Shown here: positions 18,262 to 26,300 of the stretch, piece after piece
Position numbering within the stretch: position 1 is the first letter of the stretch
How the letters are laid out: every line of letters begins with the position of its first letter
Assembly: GCA_014190515.1 (NCBI GenBank)
Contig: BJGN01000017.1
Location: 1 to 36,158, forward strand
Direction: 5' to 3'
Source of the DNA: Bacteroidota bacterium
GTDB lineage: Bacteria > Bacteroidota > Bacteroidia > Chitinophagales > Saprospiraceae
Length of the DNA: 36,158 bases
Program-made: the position numbers and the translations under genes
Notes under the pieces: generated by a model
Database searches by the model: none
What the model was told of the DNA's origin: nothing
What the model saw: the letters and a program-made list of their open reading frames with translations, nothing else

Positions 18262-18993
18262 TTAAATTTTTGTTTGAATTGATTGAAAGAAAGCATGTCT
18301 TACATTTTCTTTCTTGAAATCACCCCCAAAATCAGATGTTACGGTGGTACATCCTTGATGCTCTATACCTCTTGCCTGTACACAAAAATGAACCGCTTCA
18401 ATGTAAACTGCCACACTGTCAGTCTCAAGAACCTGCCTTAATGTTTCAGCAATTTGTCTGGTTAATCTTTCCTGAACCTGCGGTCTTCTGCTATAATAAT
18501 CGACAATCCTGTTTAATTTAGATAAACCAATAACTTTATCCCCTGGTTTGTAAGCGATGTGGGCTTTCCCAATGATAGGTAAAAAGTGATGTTCACAAAA
18601 AGACTGAACAGTTATGTTTTTCTCAAGCAAAACCTCTTTGTAGCCAAATTTATTCTCAAAAAGAGATATATCAGGCATATTTTTAGGGATTAAACCACTA
18701 AATATTTCTTTTACAAACATTTTTGCTACTCTACCTGGGGTACCTTTAAGGGAATCATCTGACAGATCCATACCTAATGTTTCCATAATTTCTTTAAAAT
18801 GGTGTTGAATTTTAACCATTTTTTCAGCATCTGATTTATTTAAATATTCAGTATTTACGGGTGTTTCTATCGAAGTAGTTTGATGGGAATCTCCCAATTC
18901 ATCTAACCAAATACTCTCATCAACGAGGTAAGGATGGTTTGATCCATTTTTCTTTAGTGGTTCATTCAGATTTTTTAAATCCTGATCGATCAT
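18262..18993 (-). CDS. folE: GTP cyclohydrolase I
   Basis: Converts GTP to 7,8-dihydroneopterin triphosphate, the first step of folate and other pterin synthesis. The zinc ligands C133, H136 and C204 keep the exact spacing of the characterised enzymes ([16 protein letters not shown] and [13 protein letters not shown]), and the substrate motif [20 protein letters not shown] is complete. The core begins near residue 55; the preceding ~55 residues are polar, Ser/Thr/Asn-rich and not conserved as far as I can judge, similar to the variable N-termini of other FolE proteins. It is the first gene of the folE - SDR - DUF5686-like unit. The 147-base gap to lpdA holds divergent promoters. Confidence 0.96.
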   Translation of the reverse strand: MIDQDLKNLNEPLKKNGSNHPYLVDESIWLDELGDSHQTTSIETPVNTEYLNKSDAEKMVKIQHHFKEIMETLGMDLSDDSLKGTPGRVAKMFVKEIFSGLIPKNMPDISLFENKFGYKEVLLEKNITVQSFCEHHFLPIIGKAHIAYKPGDKVIGLSKLNRIVDYYSRRPQVQERLTRQIAETLRQVLETDSVAVYIEAVHFCVQARGIEHQGCTTVTSDFGGDFKKENVRHAFFQSIQTKI

Positions 18994-19092
18994 TTTTGGA
19001 CTTTTAAGAAATGATAAAAAAAGAAAACATACACTTCTTATAAAGGTTCATAATGTTATGAAAGGAAACTTAAATTATTAGTGTATAGTATT

Positions 19093-19100
19093 TATATTTG
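19093..19100 (+). promoter_or_regulatory. Bacteroidota-type -7 box of lpdA
   Basis: TATATTTG is an exact TAnnTTTG match, 40 bases before the lpdA ATG, giving a leader of about 34 bases. The -33 position has no TTG. This is the best promoter candidate in the 147-base divergent region between folE and lpdA. Confidence 0.5.
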
Positions 19101-19140
19101 CAGAATCTTTTACTGAACAGAAAATTTCAAAAACAGATTA

Positions 19141-20538
19141 ATGAAATACGATTTAATTATCATTGGTACAGGTCCAGGCGGCTATGTTGCTGCTATCAGG
19201 GCTTCACAACTTGGCATGAATGTAGCTGTAGTTGAACGAGAAAACCTTGGTGGTATTTGTTTAAACTGGGGATGTATTCCTACAAAAGCCTTATTAAAGA
19301 GTGCCCAGGTATTTGAATATGTGCAACATGCTTCGGATTATGGCATCCAACTAAATGAAGCTAAAGCTGATTTTTCCGCAATGATCAAAAGATCAAGAGG
19401 GGTTGCCGATGGCATGAGTAAGGGAATTCAATTTTTACTAAAGAAAAATAAAATCACCGTTTTAACTGGTAATGGAAGCTTAGTTTCAGCTAATACAGTA
19501 AGTGTAACTGATGTTAACGGAAAAGCAACAAATTATGAGGCAAAAAATATTATTTTAGCTACCGGAGGAAGAGCAAAAGCTTTACCTAATGTACCCATTG
19601 ATGGAGAAAAAGTAATAGAATATAGAAAAGCCATGACACTACCTACTCAACCAAAACGATTGGTTGTTATTGGAGGAGGTGCCATTGGCGTTGAATTCGC
19701 TTATTTTTATCATACCATCGGTACAGAAGTTACATTAGTTGAATTTCTTGAGCAAGGTATGCTTCCACGTGAAGATGCTGAAATCTCAAAGGAAATTTCT
19801 AAAATTTACACCAAAAAGGGAATTAAAGTTCTTGGAAACACCTCAGTGGAGTCTGTAGATACGAAAGGAAAAGAAGTATTAGTAAAAGTTAAGGATAGAA
19901 AAACAGGAAATATTTCTGAAATAGCCTGTGATATTGTACTTTCAGCGGCCGGTGTAACACCTAATATTGAAAATATTGGCATAGAAAAGGTTGGAATTAT
20001 CTTGGAAAAGGGCTTAGTAAAAGTAGATGAATTCTACCGAACTAATGTACCAGGTGTATATGCCATTGGTGATATTACAGGAGGACCGGCTTTAGCCCAC
20101 GTAGCAAGTGCGGAAGGAATCACCTGCGTGGAGAAAATGGCAGGACATCATCCAGAACCTATTGATTACCAAAATATTCCATCTTGTACCTATTGTGTAC
20201 CTGAGGTAGCATCTGTGGGAATGACCGAAGAAGCAGCCAAAGAAGCAGGTTACCAGTTAAAAATTGGTAAATTTCCTTTCTCTGCCTCAGGTAAAGCCTC
20301 TGCTGCAGGAGATAAAAGTGGATTTGTTAAACTTATTTTTGATGAAAAATATGGGGAACTTCTAGGTGCCCATTTAATAGGACAAAATGTTACAGAGATG
20401 GTAGCAGAACTTGTTTCAATAAGAAAATTGGAGACAACGGGACATGAAATTATTAAAACCATTCATCCTCACCCAACCATGAGTGAGGCAATTATGGAAG
20501 CCGCCGCGGCCGCCTATGGTGAAGTAATTCACCTGTAA
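19141..20538 (+). CDS. lpdA: Dihydrolipoyl dehydrogenase (E3)
   Basis: A 465-residue FAD enzyme that reoxidises the dihydrolipoyl groups of 2-oxoacid dehydrogenase complexes (and the glycine cleavage system) with NAD+. It shows the FAD-binding GTGPGGYVAAIRASQLG (9-25), the redox disulfide C40/C45 in GGICLNWGCIPTK, the NAD-binding VVIGGGAIGVEFAYF, the second FAD motif (GVYAIGDITGGPALAH), and the C-terminal catalytic pair H444/E449 in HPHPTMSEA. Length is typical. The gene is monocistronic, with its own -7 box and a strong terminator; the E1 and E2 subunits are not nearby. Confidence 0.96.
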   Translation: MKYDLIIIGTGPGGYVAAIRASQLGMNVAVVERENLGGICLNWGCIPTKALLKSAQVFEYVQHASDYGIQLNEAKADFSAMIKRSRGVADGMSKGIQFLLKKNKITVLTGNGSLVSANTVSVTDVNGKATNYEAKNIILATGGRAKALPNVPIDGEKVIEYRKAMTLPTQPKRLVVIGGGAIGVEFAYFYHTIGTEVTLVEFLEQGMLPREDAEISKEISKIYTKKGIKVLGNTSVESVDTKGKEVLVKVKDRKTGNISEIACDIVLSAAGVTPNIENIGIEKVGIILEKGLVKVDEFYRTNVPGVYAIGDITGGPALAHVASAEGITCVEKMAGHHPEPIDYQNIPSCTYCVPEVASVGMTEEAAKEAGYQLKIGKFPFSASGKASAAGDKSGFVKLIFDEKYGELLGAHLIGQNVTEMVAELVSIRKLETTGHEIIKTIHPHPTMSEAIMEAAAAAYGEVIHL

Positions 20539-20561
20539 AAATTATTTTTAATTTTTATTTC

Positions 20562-20600
20562 AAGAAACGCTTTGATAACTTTCAAAGCGTTTCTTTTTTT
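20562..20600 (+). terminator. Rho-independent terminator of lpdA
   Basis: A perfect 14-bp stem (20562-20575 with 20582-20595; core GAAACGCTTTGA) with a 6-base loop, followed by a T-run to 20600. It starts 24 bases after the lpdA stop. Confidence 0.9.
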
Positions 20601-20658
20601 AAGGAAAATTCCTTACTATTGATTGTAATTGTTTGTTAAATATTAACCATTTCAATGT

Positions 20659-22347
20659 ATGAATGAATTAAGCTTATTGGATTGGGTAATTTTCGTGGCC
20701 TACGGTGTATTAATAATGTCCATTGGATTATGGGTATCCAGGGATAAAAAAGGGCATGAAAAGAATTCCGAAGATTATTTTTTGGCAGGTAAATCACTTC
20801 CTTGGTGGGCCATTGGCGCCAGTTTAATTGCAGCAAATATTTCCGCTGAACAGTTTATTGGCATGTCAGGATCAGGCTTTGCCATAGGTTTAGCCATTGC
20901 TTCCTATGAATGGATGGCTGCTCTGACGTTATTAATAGTTGGGAAATACTTTCTTCCTATTTTCATCGAAAAAGGTCTTTATACCATTCCAGAATTTATA
21001 GAAAAACGCTTCAGCACCCAGTTAAAAACTATTCTAGCCCTTTTTTGGCTTGCTTTATTCGTGTTTGTCAATCTCACAGCTGTATTGTTTTTAGGAGCAA
21101 AAGCATTAGATACTATAATGGGTAGTGGTGATGGTTCTTTATTTATGATTAGTATTATTGGTCTTGGATTATTTGCAGCTTCTTACTCACTATGGGGAGG
21201 ATTATCTGCCGTAGCATGGACTGATGTTGTTCAAGTAGTTTTGCTAATTATTGGAGGTATGGTAACTTCCATTATAGGTTTACAACAACTTACTCCTGAT
21301 GGAGGAATTATAGATGGCTTGAATCATTTGGTTACCGTCGCTCCGGAAAAATTCTCCATGATTATTTCTAAAGGTGAAATAATAACTCCCGATGGAAAAG
21401 ATGCGTGGTGGGATTTACCCGGCATCGCTGTTTTAGTGGGCGGAATGTGGGTTGCAAACTTATATTACTGGGGATTTAATCAATATATTATACAAAGAAC
21501 TTTTGCTGCAAAATCATTGAAAGAAGCCCAAAAAGGCATTGCCTTTGCCGCTTTCTTAAAAATGATTCTTCCTTTTATTGTGGTTTTACCCGGTATTATC
21601 GCTTTTGTACTAAATGCCAGTCCTGAAGGTGTTCTCATTCCGGAAATGTTAGATCCTTCCTTTAAAAGACCAGATGGATCCATTATTAATGATAATGCAG
21701 CACCTTGGTTAATTCAAAAATTTGTACCTGCTGGAATGAAAGGGTTGGTTTTGGCCGCTTTAGCTGCAGCTATAGTGTCATCACTGGCATCTATGCTAAA
21801 TTCTACAGCCACCATTTTTACGATGGATATTTATAAACCTATAATTAATAAGTTGGCTACGGAAAAGCAAATGGTAACTGTTGGACGTCTTTCCGCGGGT
21901 ATTGCTTTGATTATAGCCATTTTAATTGCTCCCTTGTTGGGTAACTTAGGTCAAGCCTTTCAATTCATTCAAGAATATACAGGAATCGTAAGTCCGGGTA
22001 TTCTTGCTGTATTTGTAACCGGATTATTTTGGAAAAAAACCAAAAATAAATCGGCCATTCTTGGCGTGATTGCCTCTATTCCAATCGCCATGTTTTTTAA
22101 GGTTGGTCCAAACGGATGGTCTGACTTACCTATTTTTGTGATTTTACCTTTCATGCATCAAATGATGATAACATGCCTTGCTTCTATAGCTGTCATTGTT
22201 ATTGCAAGTGAGATTGAAGGAAAAGGACAACCTGATGAAAAGCAAATTATTTTAAAACCAGGCATATTTAAGACCTCTGAATCTTTTAATATAAGTTCAG
22301 CTATTATTTTATTAGTCTTAGCATTTATTTACACAGTTTTCTGGTAA
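20659..22347 (+). CDS. Sodium/solute symporter, SSS family (SGLT-like sugar transporter)
   Basis: A 562-residue inner-membrane protein with about 14 hydrophobic segments. The N-terminal DYFLAGKSLPWWAIGASLIAANISAEQFIG is the SSS hallmark; GFNQYIIQRTFAAKS (near 275) and the Na2-site region AAAIVSSLASMLNSTATIFTMDIY (near 370-395) are also family signatures. The FVNLTAVLFLGAKAL and WSDVVQ-like WTDVVQVVLLI motifs resemble the SGLT/sugar-inositol branch more than proline or pantothenate carriers. It takes up its substrate with sodium. It is the last plus-strand gene before the minus-strand surface operon. Sugar as substrate is inferred from branch similarity. Confidence 0.9.
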   Translation: MNELSLLDWVIFVAYGVLIMSIGLWVSRDKKGHEKNSEDYFLAGKSLPWWAIGASLIAANISAEQFIGMSGSGFAIGLAIASYEWMAALTLLIVGKYFLPIFIEKGLYTIPEFIEKRFSTQLKTILALFWLALFVFVNLTAVLFLGAKALDTIMGSGDGSLFMISIIGLGLFAASYSLWGGLSAVAWTDVVQVVLLIIGGMVTSIIGLQQLTPDGGIIDGLNHLVTVAPEKFSMIISKGEIITPDGKDAWWDLPGIAVLVGGMWVANLYYWGFNQYIIQRTFAAKSLKEAQKGIAFAAFLKMILPFIVVLPGIIAFVLNASPEGVLIPEMLDPSFKRPDGSIINDNAAPWLIQKFVPAGMKGLVLAALAAAIVSSLASMLNSTATIFTMDIYKPIINKLATEKQMVTVGRLSAGIALIIAILIAPLLGNLGQAFQFIQEYTGIVSPGILAVFVTGLFWKKTKNKSAILGVIASIPIAMFFKVGPNGWSDLPIFVILPFMHQMMITCLASIAVIVIASEIEGKGQPDEKQIILKPGIFKTSESFNISSAIILLVLAFIYTVFW

Positions 22348-22357
22348 TAGTCACTTT

Positions 22358-22404
22358 AAAAAAAAATCTGGAGAGGATAATTTAATTTTATCCTCTCCAG
22401 ATTT
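22358..22404 (-). terminator. Strong terminator at the end of the protease-adhesin-PorP operon
   Basis: A perfect 17-bp inverted repeat (22364-22380 and 22388-22404) with a 7-base loop. On the minus strand it is followed by nine T residues (22366 down to 22358), the classic rho-independent form; on the plus strand the T-run is poor. The upstream arm overlaps the porP stop codon (22403-22405), so the hairpin begins at the end of the coding region. Confidence 0.9.
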
Positions 22405-23383
22405 AATACCAGCTATAAGCTATAGAAGCTTCTATGGAGCTTCCTAATTGATATAATGCCTTACCAAAGGGTACATCGTAAGCGATGGAAATCTTAATCT
22501 GATTGTCAAACAATCCTATCGTTTTTCCAGCAAGAAATCCAACTTCAAAATGAGAAGTAGCATTTGAGGAAACACCAGCACCAAACCAAAAAGTCTGATT
22601 GTGCTGATACCTTACATTTCCGTCTATAACAGGAAATTGCCCGGGTAGATACCTAATCCAAGTAGATAAATCCAATATAGCTGTTTCATCACCTAAGCCA
22701 AAAAAATCAAAAGGAATATATATTCCGCCAACAGCATATATATGTCTGAATCTCTTAATTGAAAATAATTCCTTACCTGAATCCAGTGATTTAAATTTAG
22801 CGGTAAGATTCAAAAATTGGGGAAAAGAAAGACCTAAATAATATTTATCCTCATTCCTGTAAAAAAAACCAATATTCAAATCAGGTAAATAAGTAGATGT
22901 TGGAATAATATCGGGTTCTGCTACAGGAAAATCAGCACCATTTATTTTTGAATAATAATTAATCAATCCGGCAGAGATGCCAAAACTTAAAAATTTCTCA
23001 TCTCTTCGACTTAACCTAAGTTTATAGGCATATTGTAAATAAGCTCCATTATTTCCTAATAAACCTATTTTATCAGAAACTAGCTGTAATCCAAAAGTGC
23101 TGTTTAAATTATTATTTACCCATTCAGCGTTTAAAACATTAGTATTAGGAGCATCTTTTACATTTAATCCAATGCCCAAATATTGAAAACGGGAACTTGC
23201 TGAAACTGTATAAGGATATTCAGCCAGGATATTATTATTTGACACTGCAGCAGGATTTATAAGGTTCCAATGGTCTCTATATAAAGAGAACGGCGTAAGT
23301 TGTTGACAATCAACTTCGAATGTCAAGAATAAAAAAAAGATGAAAAGTATGCTAACATACTTATTTGATAGTTCCTTTATCAT
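22403..23383 (-). CDS. PorP/SprF-family type IX secretion membrane protein
   Basis: A 326-residue outer-membrane beta-barrel with a signal peptide (hydrophobic stretch 9-22, cleavage near residue 26). The mature N-terminus (SLYRDHWNLINPAAVSNNN) is the PorP/SprF signature for 'xxYxxxxxxxNPAxxG', followed by barrel strands such as NSTFGLQLVSDKIGLLGNNGAYLQYAYKL. SprF-type proteins work with a cognate type IX substrate, as SprF does for SprB in Flavobacterium. Here it follows the giant adhesin gene after 5 bases, so it is very likely the partner for display of that adhesin. It is the last gene of the operon. Confidence 0.92.
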   Translation of the reverse strand: MIKELSNKYVSILFIFFLFLTFEVDCQQLTPFSLYRDHWNLINPAAVSNNNILAEYPYTVSASSRFQYLGIGLNVKDAPNTNVLNAEWVNNNLNSTFGLQLVSDKIGLLGNNGAYLQYAYKLRLSRRDEKFLSFGISAGLINYYSKINGADFPVAEPDIIPTSTYLPDLNIGFFYRNEDKYYLGLSFPQFLNLTAKFKSLDSGKELFSIKRFRHIYAVGGIYIPFDFFGLGDETAILDLSTWIRYLPGQFPVIDGNVRYQHNQTFWFGAGVSSNATSHFEVGFLAGKTIGLFDNQIKISIAYDVPFGKALYQLGSSIEASIAYSWY

Positions 23384-23388
23384 AATAA

Positions 23389-26300
23389 TTATTCCATCAA
23401 ATAAATGATTCCATTTTGTACTACCTTCTCATTATTTTCAATTTCTCCTATTAAGGAAAAATAATAAGCACCCGCTGGTAATTTAAGCTGATTTTGAGAT
23501 AATCCATTCCAATTTCCAACAATTTCTCCTTTTTGTAATTGTAAAAATTCTTCCTTAAAAACTACTTTTCCCCACCTGTCCAAAATATTTAATTTGGCAC
23601 TGTACATAGGCCTTGCTGCTTCAAATTTCCATACAGGATTATTGAAATTTGGCCTTAAACCAATGGTTGGGTATATCAAAGTTCTTGGGTTAAAAGTAAC
23701 GTTTAATATAACTTCCGCCAGATTACAGTTGTTAGTACAATTTCCCGTTGTATCAGTATTACAAACTTCATAAACAAAAGCCAAAGACTGGTCTTCTGAA
23801 ATATTAGGATCCCGGGAATAGGTAAAATACCCCTCTTTATTAATAGATAGGTTTCCAGAAAGTGGCTTAGAAATTAAATTTATTCTTAAAAATGATGGTG
23901 GAATATTACTTAATTCATCATTTTCAAGAAAATCAAACAATGCCGTATTTTTATTATCATCAAGATATACTGTATCATTTTTTAGCTTAGGCCTTGGAAC
24001 ATAATAGATTTTTAATGTATCAGTAATGATACAATTCCTTGTCACAACGGTCCATAAGAAGTCATTTTTACCTGGCATTAATCCTTTAACCCAAGAATTT
24101 TCATTTTGGGGAGATCCAATAATTGCTGAGCTACTTGTTAACCATTTCCCAATGGCATTTAAAGGCATATTAGCTCTAATAAAAACAGAATCATTCCCAC
24201 AAACTGACTTATCTGGTTCGGTAAAAATTTCATTGATTTCCTTAGAAAAATCTATGGGTATAGGTCCAAATGCGTTTGAGGTACATTTATCACTATTTAT
24301 ACGTAGATAATAATTACCAACATCCTGTTTTTCAAATTTCGGAATAGTGAGTGAAGGAGTTAAGGTATTAATAAAGCCTTTAGGCGTTTGCCAAATATAA
24401 ATGAAGCCATTATCCTGTTTATTTGTTTGTAATACTATGCTGCTCCCGGGGCAAACCAAGGTGTCAGATACTGAAATTTTAATGGGTGTTTCAGGAGTTG
24501 CCAGAATTTTAACGGGTGTACCTGGAGAAATAGAAAGGCATGGATCATTTAAATCTATTGAACCATCAGATAATTTTCTGCCTATAACAGCTGATATATA
24601 ATAAGTTTCACCCACTATCATTCCCTGATAATACTTTATAATTCCAGTAGTATCGATATTTAAAATCTGATTTCCTAAATTCATACCCGGACTGTTGTGC
24701 AAAATAAACCAACGACCATTATTAAGACCTAACTTTTGATTACTGGCATCATACTTAGATTGTCTGACCTCATTTTTACAAATAGTGACCAAATTCCCAT
24801 CCATAACCCCTACTTTACCCTCACAATTACAAACAAGATTTTGCGATAATTCACCAAAACAATTATTACTATCAATGGCTGCAGCGATATATTTGCCCGC
24901 ATAAGCATTTTCAAGCATTAACCCCTTTTGCCCATTAGACCAGGTTACCTCTGTTGGAGAAGTACTTTTAATCTGAAGAACAATTTTTCCATTTGGCAAA
25001 TTACAAAAAGGTTGGTTTAATGAATAAACATATAATTCCGGCGGTTTAATAGGGGTAACTTTAATATCTTTTCTATTTGAACAACCATTAGCATCTGTAA
25101 CAGAAAAAGTATATAAGCCATTTTTAACAATAATACCCGGACTACTTTGATTAGTATTCCATTTATAGATATATGGTTTTTTTCCCAAAGTCACCATTGG
25201 GTTCAAAGCTTTTTCCTCATTTTCACATACAAAAAACTCATTCGATATTTGAATATCCGGGCCTTTTAACAAAATAAGAGGTAAAGATGAATAGGTTCGA
25301 CAACCTTTCACATCGATAACCTCAACACCCACTTTCTGAATAGAATCAACGGTAGGATAATCTACTCTGTTTGTGGATTCACCACTCGCCCATTTTATTT
25401 GGTACGGTGAATTTCCTGATAAAATATCCACTGTAAATGAAGAAGGCGTATTACTACAATTTTCTTTCTTCCCAATTAGATTAACTATTGGATTTTCAAA
25501 AATTTTTAAGAGAGAGGTTGCCGAATCTTTACATCCTTCCAAATTAGTAGCCCATACTTTTAATAATTTTGATTCATTTGCTATAACCTCAATTTTATTA
25601 GATTTTTCACCGGAATCCCATTGATAAGTGGTTTTATTATTAGGATCAGAAGGAATCTCTATGAATACTTTATCTGATTTACATGCTTCAAATATAGAAG
25701 GCAAAACAATATTTGGCTTATTAAACGGCAAGATTAATAAACTATCTACTGCCATGCAACCTATCAGATTCATTACTTGCAATTTCATTTTAAATGAATT
25801 GAGTACCTTTTTAATAATTTGTAATTTGGTTTGTCCGTCAGACCATTGATAGCTGCTAATTCCCACTTTATCCTGAATAATTGGATTAATTAACACATCA
25901 TCACCTATACAACGTCGAATAGTATCTGGAAGAAATATTTGGGGAATATCTTTTTTCAATTCAATAAAAGTAGATTTTTTATCCGTACAACCCAAATTAT
26001 CTGAAACAACTAACGTTAAATTTGTATTTTCAATTAAAGGAGTATTAAATTCGGCAGATGTATTGCCATTACTCCACAAAAAGGAATAAGGAGTCAAACC
26101 ACCAGTTACTTTTGGATTTATTCTGACAGATTCATTGAGACAAAAAGTATGGGTAGCATTTAGATACAAAACCGGTTTTTCATTCCCTTTAATTTTAGAA
26201 GAAATAATGGTTTTACATTGATTTACATCTGTAATTGTTGTAAAAATAATTTTATCTGAATCAACAAAATAGATCGATTCTGGCGTTTTTTTTCCATTTG

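Noticed and set aside
18994-19140. Possible riboswitch or small RNA in the folE-lpdA divergent region
   Set aside because: No stable paired structure or known riboswitch core was recognised in the 147 bases; ordinary divergent promoters explain it.
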